NCBI GenBank assembly: GCA_001600455.1
Contig: BCKC01000006.1
Location: 1,426,001 to 1,490,000, forward strand
Direction: 5' to 3'
Source: Endocalyx cinctus
Taxonomy: Eukaryota; Ascomycota; Sordariomycetes; Amphisphaeriales; Apiosporaceae
DNA: 64,000 nt
Under the pieces are notes generated by a model, which searched no databases, was not told the DNA's origin, and saw only the letters and a program-made list of their open reading frames with translations. Position numbers and translations under genes: made by a program. Below, one piece after another: positions 1 through 11,672 of this stretch (positions are counted from its first letter, which is position 1; the number at the start of each line of letters is the position of its first letter).

Positions 1-170
1 AAACATACATTCTCGACGTATACGCTCCCATAACTCTTTAGCATATTGACTTTGTTTCTCGTTGTTTTGGTAATGGTAGATATGTACATCACTTTACCAA
101 AAGAAAGTTAGTATTTCACAACGGGTAAAAAAGGGGGAATGGTCAATCAAATCAACTATTATTTAAAAAC

Positions 171-353
171 TTACAAACCACCTCGCCGGCCTTGATCCAG
201 GGGGTCAACGAATCTCTCGTAAGCCGGACTCAGTTTCTCGTTCGGAGGGTTGACGTAGCTCTTCCCGTCTTCGGTCTTCTCGTCCGGCAGAGGTGCCGCA
301 TTCTCGTACCCCGCGAGTGGGGCGGGGTGGCTGTACTGACCAGTGTATACCAT
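171..353 (-). CDS. Small hypothetical protein, 60 aa
   Basis: A complete ATG-to-TAA ORF encoding 60 residues that I do not recognise. It is polar and proline-rich, with no signal peptide, membrane segment or cysteine. It begins MVYTGQYSHP and ends DQGRRGGL. Amino-acid composition and G/C-rich third positions look coding and contrast with the AT-rich flanks, which is the main reason for listing it. No intron is needed. It lies downstream of the ceramide synthase gene on the same strand, about 500 bp away, so it has its own promoter or is a terminal exon of something outside the window. It could be spurious. Confidence 0.4.
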   Translation of the reverse strand: MVYTGQYSHPAPLAGYENAAPLPDEKTEDGKSYVNPPNEKLSPAYERFVDPLDQGRRGGL

Positions 354-861
354 TTTTTCTTGAGATGAATAAAGAGTATTTTCCGAAGAGTGAAATTGAT
401 CAACTTGGATGGTATTTAGTATATGAGATTATCTTGAAGGACATATATATATATATATGTCTAAATACTTAAGCACTTATCCCACTCACTTATTTAGGTG
501 CTACCTAATATAATAATACACTTAATAATATAATAGTAACCCACGAGTACTAAATAGGTTCCGAGGTCATTATAAAACTTGATTACGTGATTTCCCCCCA
601 TCGACTAGCGAGTCAAAGTGTTGATTGTAAATCAAGTTGGTTTGATTACAATATCTACTCAAGTATACAGGATATTGTCCGTTTCAGGCTTGCCCTAACA
701 TCAAAATATCGTGGGATTCTTCAAATAGACCTTTTATATCCCACTTCATTCTATTTAAATGTGACGATATCGAACCCAAGTTGCTACACGTAATGTGACC
801 CGCATTAGAAATTGGTAAGCGACGCCCACTATCTGCTATAATCAACTGTGATATCTTCGTT
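354..861. other. Intergenic, 508 bp
   Basis: AT-rich spacer between the ceramide synthase 3' end and the small ORF. It holds a short TA run near 443-460. A 68-residue ORF on the plus strand (587-793) shows no protein-like composition. Nothing else is recognised. Confidence 0.6.
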
Positions 862-2446
862 TTAGTCGATTTGCTTTTCGCATCCGATCCGGTTTAGCAG
901 TTCCTTCCTATCGCTATGCCCGGCAAGACTGATACTACTTGAATTGGCCGTCCCTTTAATACCGGTACGCCGCTTCCAAGCCTTGAAGTCGATGTCCTCA
1001 ACCCCGACTTCCTCCTCGATAACTTGAAATTTGGTTGAGTCAGGATCCACCTCTTCTTCATCTTCTTCTCCTACTTCCTCCTCTTCTTCGTCATCACTTC
1101 TAACATCCTCGGCACTATCTCCCTTTAATACGCGAACGGCAACTTTTATGATAGACATAGACCACATGGCTATTATGACCTGCAGGGCGACGAGGTACGA
1201 AAGAAAAGCGTTCCGGATCCCGTCGGTCATGCAAACGGTTCCGTTGGGATCTTGAAAGGGCTTGACAAGATAAGACAAGCCAGAAGGAACAGGTAATGGG
1301 CCCTGAAGACGATCGGCCGTGCCCCGGTAACAGGACGGTGGTATCATCGTAGCCATGTCGGAATGTATGCTCCAGCAGACCATGGTAAAGAACAAGTGAC
1401 GGGTTAAAAACCAAGTGACCATGAACACGCCGAATATCACGTCGCAGAGTGTGTTGAAGCCTAAGCACTTTAGGCATTTCGCCAGCTATCACGATATTAG
1501 CAAAGAAGAATGACCATCATGTCTAAGTCTCTCTCTTACAGGGAAAATCAGCTCAATAACGTCCATCAAGACCAAAATGACGTTGGCAACTTTGCTCTGA
1601 TGATAGGCATACGCGCCGACGATGAGAGAGGTGGTGGTCAAATGATGAACTATCATTTGCCAGTAATCATGACGGCGAGCCTCGATGTTGACCACGATGA
1701 GCTGTTGTGCCCAATACGAGCACTGAGCCAGCATGTACCCTTTCGTCAGACCATCCAGCTCTCTCCGAGGCCAATTGGCCCACAATTCTTGCAAATTGAG
1801 AAAATAGGACGAATTGACATAAATATGCTAGAAAGGATGGATTGATTAGTTGATAATCCGTAAGTCAATTTGTTCAGTGAAGATGATATTCATACCATGC
1901 CGAGAGACCAGAAAACGGTGAAGTACATCAGCATCCACCCCTGTTCACAAAATCTGGTGACATCCTTCTGTTTAGAAACCCCCCAGCGCCTAGCGAAAGG
2001 GCCGAGAACGTATTTCATTAACCCGGCACGGATACCGGTGAATAGGAGGATGCAAAACGCGACGAACCAGACGTCGTCACGGCTGACGGCGTATTTCCCC
2101 GTAGCAGGGTTCCATCCCGATAAGATAAAAAATTTAGATGTGAATGGTGCCGCCAAGGAAGGTGTCAAATAATGACTAAGTAAAAGCAACGAGATAATAC
2201 CAAAAGACAGGCCTTATTTCGGTGAAGAAGTCCATAATGTTAGTTAATAGTAATTGAATTGAATGGGGATCTTTAGAAAGATTGCAAAAAAAAAAAAAAA
2301 AAAAAAGGAGGGAACTGAATAACGAATGGATTATGTAACTTACCGAATTGGTTATCGAATAGCCAAAGAGATAAATTCTTTAGTGGATCATTGATATTAT
2401 TCTCATTCTCTCTTTTTATCTTAATACTACCGTTCTTAGCCATCAT
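862..2446 (-). CDS. LAG1: Ceramide synthase (sphingosine N-acyltransferase), LAG1/LAC1/BarA family
   Basis: Makes (dihydro)ceramide from a sphingoid base and acyl-CoA in the ER membrane. My model is complement(862..1485, 1540..1827, 1896..2212, 2344..2446), 443 aa. All junctions are in frame, and the splice sites restore family-like joins such as LFDNQFG/LSFG and IFP/LAKCLKCLG. The protein is multi-pass with a TLC/Lag1 domain. The catalytic His pair is H201-H202 (IVHHLTT), and D229 sits in LVLMDVIELIFP, the position of the usual HD/SD segment. This is closer to the Aspergillus BarA branch than to yeast Lag1. The C-terminus has a strongly acidic stretch (residues about 370-390) and then a basic tail. 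The start is the first of two adjacent ATGs. The first intron carries a 20+ nt poly(T) on the coding strand and ends in AAG, a less common acceptor. Family assignment is firm; exact N-terminus is likely. Confidence 0.93.
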
Positions 2447-3857
2447 ATACTTTGCTTACTTTATTATCATGAGATTGCAGATATAATGGATGGAAGAAAG
2501 TAACCAACTGCTACATATCCTTTTTTGTTTTTCTTGGATATAAAGTTTTGTGGGTGGGATGTTTTTTTTTTTTTTTTTTTCCTTTCCTACCATGCATGTT
2601 GAGTCGGAGACCCGCGGCGCCCGAAAGAGAATAAGTAGCGGACAGACATACAGAAAAGGTATGATGCGGTCGGTACATGATTCAAACCAGGGGTTATTGT
2701 ACGTGGCTATAACACTAAACACTCCTAGGAATTCTCTTTTTCGTTTCTAATTGTGAGACACATGCGATATACATACATATATACAATTAACTAGTAAGCC
2801 ACAACGGATAAAATCAAACCTTTTGATCCTAATTGAATGAATATCACGTCCATCCATTGGAGCCGACGAGAGTGGGGGGAAGGAGGGCGAAAGGGGGCAT
2901 AAAGATTTTACCATTTACCACAATTCTTTCAAGTCAGATAAATCAAATTTTTCATATTAGAAAAAGGCCAAATTGATCTACGTATATGACGTTTCGAATG
3001 CTACGCAATAAAATCAACCATCCTCCTTCATCATGAAAAGAGAAAGCGAACCGGCAGATCAACTGTTTATCTGGTGGGTCATCCCTGAAAATCCACCATC
3101 AGCTCTACTTTTCTGTATCTGCTTTATTCTGAATCATGCTGAACGTTACATTTGATCTATAGCTATTAAATATATGAACAATATTCTAGGCATATTACCA
3201 CTGAGCAATTCGAATAGTATCACAATTCCAATTGCTGGAAATATCAGTACAATATGTTTGGTATACAGAGAAGTCCTTCAGAGGACAAGTGTTCAGACGC
3301 ATACCCACTTGACCTAAGAGAAGCTAACCAGGGGCCCGGTCACGGTAACACCATCACCACAACACGAAACTCGTTTGCTGTAACGTCTCCGCATAGCTCC
3401 CTTAAAGTAACTACTTCGTGTTACTGAGTAATCCAGAGCGAATCGGGAAGTGACAAGGCAGATCGGCTGCTACCGCAGCGTCGCAACCGATGAACACCTA
3501 ATATGCAACATCGTACTGGGACACGCAACCAGGCAACCTTCGTTCTCGAGCCAGTGAATCCATTCCAATCGAGTTAACCCGTGCTTCCTCGAACTTTGGT
3601 AGCACTTGCACAATCTCTTCGAGAGGAAGTACGGACGACGTGCGGGATAAACGTTTCGTTTCGCGAGGCGTGGGGGGATGCAACACGTGAAAACCATACT
3701 GGATTGAACATTCGTCGCTCGTTCGGTAAGCGTAAAAAGAAAGAAAAAAAAAACATGTTATTTGTTCCCCTTTATAACTACGGGATTCGACCGATTCCCA
3801 TTTGTCCCTCCTACTATGTCTCCCTACACAGGTTGGTTCGAGTAGAGACGCCGCAGG
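2447..3857. other. Divergent intergenic region, 1.4 kb
   Basis: Separates the divergently transcribed ceramide synthase and membrane-protein genes and must contain both promoters. It holds poly(T) near 2563-2580 and a purine-rich patch near 2870-2900. ORFs on both strands between 3470 and 3967 overlap one another, and none has convincing protein composition. Confidence 0.55.
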
Positions 3858-5437
3858 ATGACCCAATTACCAGAGGAGACCATCGGAGACGCCACAGGAG
3901 TCTTGATATTTACATTCGTATGTTTGTTCACCAATATATTACTTATATGGCTTTATTGGATAAGTAAGGAAAGACTGAGTTGTGAGTCTGAGCTTGTACC
4001 GCGATATCTAGAAAGAAATGGGCAGGCTGACAGATACGCAGATGTGGCTCTGATCGCGTACTTTGCGTTATTATGTACTATTAGCAGCATTATACAGCAA
4101 ATATATAATTATACGTAAGTTTTTTCTTCTTCTAGTAGGTCAACGTTTATCAAGCCTGACGGCTCGTCTAGTTTATGGCAAGATCTTCTGTGGGCGCAAT
4201 TGTACTATATTAAGGCCAACTTTAAGAATGCCGACGTTGCCTTCAACAATGGTAACTTTGGATTCATGCGGGTGCTAGCAACTATTCGTAAGTAGTCGAG
4301 CCGCGACGGCAACCCTTCATGATCTAAATATCTCTAATTTCAACTCATTAGGCCTCTTTTGTTATATTTTAGAGTCCACTTACTTATTTTCATAGTAAGT
4401 ACGCAACACTTCCCACAGAACCAGGAGCGCCAATCCGCTAAACTCGTCACTAGTTGTATTCAAATCACATTATCTATATATGGCTTCTGGATAACCAGAC
4501 GATCTGCTCAGCGCATATTCAACGTAGTCAGCAAACTTCTTCCCATCGTCCTAGCTGCTCTTACCATTGGTTTACTTCAAACACCACAAGTGCAGAGTAA
4601 TTTCGTCACCTATTTGATTGTTGCCAATGCGCAGTGTAAGTATATCTCAAGTACTTTGTTAATAATTTTTCCATGTCACCTCTCAAATTCCACATGCTAA
4701 CGTAGTATAGCTGTCACGAGCTCTGCGCTTAGCATAATCCTGATTATCGTAGTGCTGTGGCATTACATAAAAACGAAGCTTTCTTGGAAATACGTGGATC
4801 CAACACCCCGGTTTAGAGGCTCGTGGTTCAACTTTTCAGGAAGTAATAACAACTCTATAGTCACTTCGTCCACCCATGACGCACACGGCGCACGCCCGAC
4901 AGTGTTCGACAACAATTGGTTAGTCTTTCGACTATTGATCGCCGTCGTTCTCGTATCGTAGGTAGCTATAATTTACCTTGAAAATTTTCATGAATATATA
5001 GCCTTCTAACTGCCATCCACAGCGCATTTGTAGTAGCAACGGTGGCTACCCACATACCTCAACACAGAGATATTTTGCGAGACGCGCAAGCAGACGAACC
5101 CGACCTCGGTCCTGATCGAGCTAGGTCAAATATCACCGGATACATATTTGGCGTCACGCCCAGCTTGGCTATTTGGATCGTGTTCGGTCTTACCGGAACA
5201 TTCCGGAAACTCATGTACGAGAAGTTTGTGCCTCATAAGTGGCAAAAGGCAGAACCGAATCTCATGTCACTACCGCAGACCCCTTTGGGTTTGTCCTTCG
5301 AACCCAATACCCTATTGAGTGTTCCAAGGTCAAATTTAGGGAGAGGTGTGGCAAATATTGAAACTGAGATGGACAACACAACCGGAAAAAAAAAAGGGAG
5401 AACACATCTCCAGATGTCAAAAACAGCTCACAAGTGA
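3858..5437 (+). CDS. Multi-pass (7-8 TM) fungal membrane protein of unknown function
   Basis: Model join(3858..4114, 4172..4287, 4352..4394, 4454..4635, 4711..4957, 5023..5437), 419 aa, with five introns of 57-75 bp, all with GT-AG ends and matching phases. Predicted membrane segments lie near residues 13-33 and 63-83, then several across exons 2-6 (for example VLWHY and FRLLIAVVLVSAFVV), with a last one before a basic cytoplasmic-looking tail (KLMYEKFVPHKWQKA). A hydrophilic Asn/Ser-rich loop separates TM6 and TM7. The layout recalls seven-helix receptor-like fungal proteins, but I see no diagnostic GPCR motif, no retinal-binding lysine motif and no transporter signature, so no substrate or ligand is assigned. 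It is convergent with the O-methyltransferase (240 bp gap). The gene is real; function unknown. Confidence 0.75.
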
Positions 5438-5677
5438 CCAATGATCAAACGATCGCCCGGCCCCGGAATGATGAACCAATAGCGAGCTCAATACGGGTTA
5501 TCTGGCACTCATAGTAATACGAAAAAGACTCATGGAACCAGCATTTGATGACACATCATGAAAGACTATTCCATGATTACCTGTCTGCCTCAAGCACTCG
5601 GATACAACACCTCATTATACGGTGTATAGTCTATTGTGTCGCAAACTACCCATACGTAATCTATTTCTAGGCGATCT

Positions 5678-7139
5678 CTACGCCAGCTCTGCTTCTATCA
5701 GGCTCTCATACCCCCGACCATCCTCCCAGATCTTGATGATTTTCAATCCCGCATCTACGGTGATTTTATGCCACATGGCCTCGGTCCTCTCATACGCCGA
5801 CACGAGGGCCATCATTTCTACATCAAGCGCCGTCTGGATATAACTGGCGCCTTTCTCTGGAATTACGATGTCGTTGATTAGAACCCTAGAATAGCCCTTC
5901 TTCATGACCGCTGCGACATTTTTCAATATCTCGACCGCTTCCGAATCTGCCCAGTCATGGAATACGGCGTGGAAAAAATAGGCTCGACTTCCTAAGGTTG
6001 GGAAAAAAAAAGCAGTTAGCATCTTATTTATCTAAGACCATGTAATTGAGATGCATACCTTGGACCGGCTGTGGCTTGAACATATTATGCGGCAAGATTT
6101 TGATCTTGTTGCTTAGGCCCTTCGCATTTTCCACTACTTCCGGGAGATCCTCAAGCACTAACGACCCGGCGGGCAACTCCGGGTGCTTATCCAGCAAGCG
6201 GGAAAGGTCGACGCCGTGCATACCTCCGATGTCGACGCACAGCGCCCCGCCGCGTTCGAGCTCCGCGCCCTGCACGAGCGCTTGGGTATCATAAAACTCG
6301 GGCCAGGGCCTTTTCGTCTTGGCCCACGCGTTCATGAAATCGGCCCAGCTCTCCTGATGGGCCGGCACGAGCGCGCAGTACTCGAAGAAAGACTTATTCT
6401 TGGGGCAACAATCTTTGTAATTACTTCTTTCCGGGTCAGTCGGCTCCTTGTAGCCCGTTTTGGCCAGAAACTTGGGGAAATTGGCGGCGCTGGTGAGCCA
6501 GTGATCGGTCCTAAGAACGTATGAATACGATCAGTTACCTTCAGTCCCCGGGTCACCGAAACGGAGGTTCCTAACAAGAAAGCGTGTATCGACTTACCCG
6601 GACTGAAGAGTTCCAGCTAAGCGAGAACTTTTGTCGCCAAAAGCTAGGGATGGAGGCGTTGTCTTGTATTGATCCACACCCGTCTCTTCTATGAAGCCGG
6701 CGGCGGCCAAGAGGCGCAAGAAGCGGCCTAATTTTAAGAGAGGGATTTGTTAGAGAATAACGCTACTTTAAAAAAAAAAGTAATCCGGAGAATGTGTTCA
6801 GTAGCTTTTGGAGAAAGAGCATGATGATAGCAACTTACGAATCAGATTCTCATCACAATCCTGATTCGCAAATTTGGTTACTTCTCGAGTGGATTTGACG
6901 CCGCCTCCAGCCGCGTTCCAACCAACCCAGATACCAAGGTCTATGAAAGTCTGCAAGGCGGCGTATACGATGGGCTGGAAGAAACTGACATCGACGGCCT
7001 TCTCCGGACCGGTCTCTAGTCGCGCAACCAGCTTCTGGGCCGTCTTCAGCAGCTCCAGGCGCCCCATTTCGTCGTCATTGAAGTCGGACGAGGAGATGCG
7101 CTCTAAGGTCGACACTAGTTCCGACGTTCCTGATGCCAT
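5678..7139 (-). CDS. SAM-dependent O-methyltransferase (plant COMT-like, class II)
   Basis: Transfers methyl from S-adenosylmethionine to a hydroxyl of a small, probably phenolic or polyketide, substrate. Model complement(5678..5991, 6059..6510, 6598..6727, 6839..7139), 398 aa, with three introns. The N-terminal half is a dimerisation/winged-helix type ([15 protein letters not shown]). The Rossmann motif I is VDIGGMHG (residues about 236-243), with Met where many relatives have Gly. The acidic loop is LVLEDLP. The catalytic His is H306 in AVFHDWAD, the usual HDW box. These enzymes often belong to secondary-metabolite clusters, but no synthase, P450 or transporter lies nearby, so it appears to stand alone. 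Length is normal for the family. Substrate cannot be told from sequence. Confidence 0.88.
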
Positions 7140-7953
7140 ATTAGTATGAATTTTAACGTGGTCTTTCAAGAGACACGCAATGTAATGTTTAAAATATGTC
7201 AAACTGGGTCAGAGAAAATGGAAAAAGAGATGGCGGAACTTAAACTCGATAGACAAGAAACTTGCCCCCAAGTATCCGAGTATAGGATAGTCACGAGGGG
7301 TTACTATCTATATTACCTCTCTGCCTCTTCAGCCATTAGCTAAACCTAATCATCAACTAAGAGCAGATCTACCTCACTCTATTTATCGCGTGTCATCGTC
7401 ATACCGCATGCACATATCGTGTGCATTACTGCTGTGAAACCACACCGTTGCGATAAGCTGATATGATTGGGTCTATCGGAAATCTGCAAGGTTATTCCCC
7501 TTCTATGCGGCAACCGACTAAAATGCTGACTGAGATGTATTATACGTATATGTGGTGAGGAGGGTTATGCGATGAACATGGAATAATTACAATCTCAATA
7601 TACGCTTGAATATCGAGCAAAGCACTTGAGGTTGAATGACATGTACATTAAATCGTCATCGGGGATAATATAAAAGCGGTCAAATACGTCATTAAACTGC
7701 CAAATCTTAATATATATACCGACGAGAAGCTAGTACGATGTAACCCAGACAAAGTGTCGGTATAGCAAAAGACCAAGGGCATGCAATGATACTCAGCTAT
7801 TAATTTGGCATCCCTACCGTCTTTCCCGGGTTATACCTTGCGAGATCATGATCTGAATGTATATCTCTAAATCCCTCATGATTATCGGGAGGGAAAAAAG
7901 AACAAAAATACACCATACGATGAGAACTCCAAACCCCTAACTGATGACTAACG
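7140..7953. other. Intergenic, 0.8 kb
   Basis: Promoter side of the O-methyltransferase and 3' side of the next minus-strand gene. AT-rich, with no supported gene or repeat. Confidence 0.55.
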
Positions 7954-9079
7954 CTATCTTCTCCAAGTTTTCTCCCCCATGGAGACATCTTTGGTTTTTC
8001 TTGACATTCGTAGCTCTTCCCTCAGCCGTTTCTGATGTGGGCTGTCCACCCATTTCCACAGCTCGATCGGACGTCGCGGCTTACCCGTGTCCTCGTCCAG
8101 ATACATCTTCTCCGGTCGCATCAGCTCTAGAGCTGGACCACCGCTGCCGCCGCCGCCACCAGGAACCACAAATAGGTGGCCGGCCACATTTGCCCAGTCT
8201 TCGGCAAATCCTATAAACACCGTTAGGTGGTTCTGGGAAGGTTTCATACTGCCTGTCTTCTGGTTGGTCACTCTGGATCTTTGCGTCTCTCTGTCGTGCA
8301 TTTGCTTGCTTTTTATGTAAGGAATAGAATAGTTGATTAGTTGTGAACCATCAAGATTCCAAAATAGATAGATGGCCTTACCGTATCAGAATATGTGTAA
8401 AACCAAGGTATTTGGCAGCTCCACGAGCAAAGTTGTTATGTGCCGTCAGTATGTCGGGAGAATATTTCTCCAGCCTCGCAACCTCCGTGTGAGTCCAGAT
8501 GACCTGTGGTTATTACGATGAGCTTATTACGATGAGCTTATTACGATGAGCATTATGAGAAGTAGAAAAAAGTTACACGTAAAATAAAATATACCTACTT
8601 ACTCTCGGTTCTGTATCATTGCCCTTCCCATAACTCTTTACTATAGTTACCGGTTTCAGCTGTTCTATCGCGTTTGCCCCTTCTCCTATTTTGACCTTCG
8701 ATATCGGTAAAGGGGCACCCTCCGGTATTTTGTCACCCTTATTCCACTCTCGATTCTTCTCCCTACATAGCTGTTCGGGAGGTCTTTGACCCAGCGAGGG
8801 TCTCGTACTAGATGTCCTCGTGGTATTACCGCCATATCTTGCTGCTGTGCTCGTTAAGAGATATCCGCCCCCCGTGGTGCGCGTGGATTGTTGCCTCCCA
8901 TACCTGTCCCTGGTCGTGACCGGCACGTGGTTTATTGAAGGTCGACGATCAAATGAAGAAGAGCTATGGCTGTTCGAGAGACGGAACGTGGGGGACTCGG
9001 GGGCTGATATTACCACGGTTTGACTGCCACCACCAGATTCATGATGCCGGATTGTACGGCTATCTAAAGTTACAGGCAT
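7954..9079 (-). CDS. Uncharacterised protein, 311 aa
   Basis: Model complement(7954..8290, 8382..8503, 8603..9079). The first intron uses GTAAGT...CACAG. The second acceptor is either CAG at 8291-8293 or an in-frame AAG 18 bases upstream, adding six residues. The N-terminal 115 residues are Ser/Thr/Arg-rich and probably disordered. The middle has a conserved-looking ordered block (VIWTHTEVARLEKYSP, then AAKYLGFTHILI), and the C-terminal part has a poly-Gly turn followed by a charged helical tail. I recognise no named domain, signal peptide or membrane segment. The first intron contains three exact 14-bp tandem repeats. Reading-frame continuity through both splices supports a real gene. Function unknown. 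Confidence 0.65.
8510..8551. repeat. Intronic tandem repeat, 3 x 14 bp
   Basis: Three exact head-to-tail copies of ttattacgatgagc lie inside the first intron of the uncharacterised gene, just before its acceptor site. They are probably a recent slippage expansion. Confidence 0.9.
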
Positions 9080-9806
9080 GGAAGACAGGACTGTATATAA
9101 AATTCGAATAAAAATATTCTAGTTACACGTTGTAGGTGAACACCAATTCAATTCCTAGTAGTAGGAGCTACGGCGATATATTTGGTCTATGAGTACTATT
9201 TCATCCATTTTAGACCCCTTAGTTACGATATTCCACCGGGGCAATTTTGGCTCTTTGATACTTCTGCACAAAGATTGCGCGTTTTGTTGACCATTTCCCG
9301 GAAATGGGAATACCAGTCTCTTTTATCCCTCCTTCAAAGCAATTATAGAGTATACTTTAACAATAAAAAGTCTACAATCGTGGCTTGTATATCTAGTACT
9401 CGGAAAGAAGATAACGGCCCATTGTACCGCTACATGTCTGCATGAACCCCTTTACGGAGGTTACGCAATATCTTGGTTTCACCAAGGGACCCGAGTATTC
9501 CTAATAGTAGCACGGGGTAAACACGAGGTTATCACGTTTTTTATATCAGGTCAGAAATCAAGTTATCTTTATGTGACAATTTTATCGTTTTATAGTGATT
9601 ACTTCTCATATTTAAATGCATCCACCACTCATAAATAATAATCAATAGAAGATAATATCTAACTTTTACTTTTATTATTAAAAAATATGATCTTGGTACA
9701 GAGGTTTCTTATTACAATAGAAAGACAAGAGTGTGTTTAAGCGCTATTACTAAATATCCAACCAACGCGGTTCAAGTTGATATTAACAAGTTATAATCTA
9801 GCGATA
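9080..9806. other. Intergenic, 0.7 kb
   Basis: Lies between the uncharacterised gene's 5' end and the kinase stop codon. Strongly AT-rich around 9590-9700. No supported feature. Confidence 0.55.
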
Positions 9807-11672
9807 CTACCGGAGCTGCCAAACAATGGCTAATAATACGATGTTAAGAGTGACAAGCCCGGCAATAGTGTAAGTCGCCGTGTAAGGACGATTGTGTTCT
9901 GTATGCATGTCACAATTTGATTTTGCGACCGGCGTGAGCGCCGCTAGGGCATCCGGAGCAGCGTCCTTATTAGAAGAAGCCACAGAGACCTTATGTCCTG
10001 TCTCCTCTTTCTCCTCCCTTAATTTGGGTCGAGTCTCCTCAGCCTTAGGTTCTGACTCGGGTTCATGCTCAGGCTCATCTACCGGAAACCCGAGTTCGGA
10101 AAGGGTAGGAGGTTTGGTGCCGCGAAATTCGTGTATCTCCTTCGTAACGGCATCCAAATCAATATGAACGATCGGCGTCCCCTCTAACCTCTTGAATTCG
10201 TCTGTGAGCCACCTGTGCTCGACAACGCGCGACGCCGGTAACCGTTCCCCGGGCTCGTACTTGAGCATCTGCTCTAGCAGGTCCGCGAGGGCTAAGACTT
10301 CGTCATCCGAGATGTAGTAGCCCCTTCTCACGTGCTCGATCATATTCCCCCACGGATCCTCGATTGATTCCTCGTGGTACATGGCGGACTGCTGGGCCCC
10401 CAGTCGAATCCTCAGCGGGTCGCTATATTTGCTCCGAGTGGACTCCAATATTTCGAGACCTTCCCACGGGTACGGGCCCGTGAGCCGTTCATCCTCGTCG
10501 TCCTCGGCGTCGTCATCTTTTTCTATACGCAAATATTCCCGAGCCCGAGCACGGTACCGTCGCGGGATAGGACCCACGTAATTTTCCATCCTGCGTATCG
10601 CCTCCCTAAAGGAACCCTCTTCGCACTCGCCGATGAACACGTCCAGCATAGTGACGGCGAGCGACCAGATATCCGCTCCCGGGCCGGCAGCCACGTTCTC
10701 GAATATGACCTCGGGCGCGGCGTACGTTTCGGGGATACCCGGCCTCTCGTTCGGCCTCTCGTCCGTGTACGACTCGCCGAAATCGACGACGACGATCTCG
10801 TCCGTGACGTCGTCGCGAAAGGACTCCCACCGCGCCCGCGTCGACACGTACGCGGGCGCGTGCTCGGACCTCGCGCCGTCGATCGTGAACACCTCGGCGT
10901 CCTCGGGCGAGCCCAGCTTGTCCCACATGGCGTCGCGGTCCAGCTGCTCGAGGCTGCCGGGCTTCAGCTTCATGAGGATGTTGTGCGGCCGGAAATCGCC
11001 GTGGTAGATCCCTTTCGAGTGCAGGAAGCTCTGGGCCTTCGCGATCTGCCGGCATAGCCCCCGCGCCCGGTCCGAGTCCGCCCGGATTTCTTCCTGCCGC
11101 CACTGCCAGACCGTCGGCCCGTACACGGGCAGGACGAAGCACGCGTGTCTGCCGTTGGGCGATTCCGTGTAGAATAGGTACTCGGGCCACGCGACGTTGT
11201 TAGCAGAGAAGTCCTTTTTAAGTTCTTCGAACTCCGCTTCCGAAGCGCAGCTCTCGCGGATCTGAGCCATGGCTCGCAGCTCTGGGCAAGTCTCCTTGTT
11301 CGAGTGACGCGCTGTGTTGATTTTGATGGCTTTCCATGACTTCGTTGGGACCTCGTAACAAAGCCAGACGGTGGCATAACCGCCAAAGCCGAGCTTTTGG
11401 ATGATCTGATATCTCCCGTCGTGAAGCTCGTGTCCGATTTTGACGGGACAGAAACCCCCTGACCGATAATCTTCAATATCTTCTACTGCATCGTTGAGTT
11501 CAGTTACTCGGTAAAGCCATCCTTCGTCCTGATTTTCATCCACCGAGTCAAAAAATCCGGTATCGAGCCCGGTACTTTCAAGAGATTTTGAGCTGCTGTG
11601 ACTTCTGGGTGATCCGGGGGTATCAGGCTGTTTGTCGCTTCTGGTTGACGTCGCTGTGCTAGACTTAGACAT
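9807..11672 (-). CDS. SRPK-like Ser/Thr protein kinase with C-terminal membrane anchor (paralogue 1)
   Basis: Single-exon 621-aa kinase of the SR-protein-kinase type. After a Ser/Thr-rich N-terminus come the SRPK-style entry (DYRSGGFCPVKIG), the Gly loop LGFGGYATV (94-102), the ATP lysine K117 (WKAIKIN), the catalytic loop HGDFRPHNIL with D226 and N231, VDFGES with D297, and the APE-like TYAAPEVIF. All catalytic residues are present, but the loop reads HGDFRP where classical SRPKs have HTDIKP. The spacer is short. The last about 20 residues (601-618) form one hydrophobic helix ending in a basic tail (WQLR), so the protein looks tail-anchored with the kinase in the cytosol. A related gene with the same layout lies at 32.1-34.1 kb. 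Substrates are unknown. Confidence 0.9.
   Translation of the reverse strand: MSKSSTATSTRSDKQPDTPGSPRSHSSSKSLESTGLDTGFFDSVDENQDEGWLYRVTELNDAVEDIEDYRSGGFCPVKIGHELHDGRYQIIQKLGFGGYATVWLCYEVPTKSWKAIKINTARHSNKETCPELRAMAQIRESCASEAEFEELKKDFSANNVAWPEYLFYTESPNGRHACFVLPVYGPTVWQWRQEEIRADSDRARGLCRQIAKAQSFLHSKGIYHGDFRPHNILMKLKPGSLEQLDRDAMWDKLGSPEDAEVFTIDGARSEHAPAYVSTRARWESFRDDVTDEIVVVDFGESYTDERPNERPGIPETYAAPEVIFENVAAGPGADIWSLAVTMLDVFIGECEEGSFREAIRRMENYVGPIPRRYRARAREYLRIEKDDDAEDDEDERLTGPYPWEGLEILESTRSKYSDPLRIRLGAQQSAMYHEESIEDPWGNMIEHVRRGYYISDDEVLALADLLEQMLKYEPGERLPASRVVEHRWLTDEFKRLEGTPIVHIDLDAVTKEIHEFRGTKPPTLSELGFPVDEPEHEPESEPKAEETRPKLREEKEETGHKVSVASSNKDAAPDALAALTPVAKSNCDMHTEHNRPYTATYTIAGLVTLNIVLLAIVWQLR

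Noticed and set aside
2680..2700. ATTCAAACC, resembling a tRNA T-loop
   Set aside because: No matching acceptor stem, D-loop or anticodon arm at the right spacing.
5678..9079. Secondary-metabolite cluster around the O-methyltransferase
   Set aside because: The neighbours are a membrane protein, a ceramide synthase and an uncharacterised protein. No synthase, P450, transporter or pathway regulator is present.
10374..11190. Long ORFs on the plus strand and in another minus-strand frame (up to 227 codons)
   Set aside because: They overlap the kinase 1 gene in its GC-rich part. Their Arg/Gly/Ala-rich composition is that of frame shadows.
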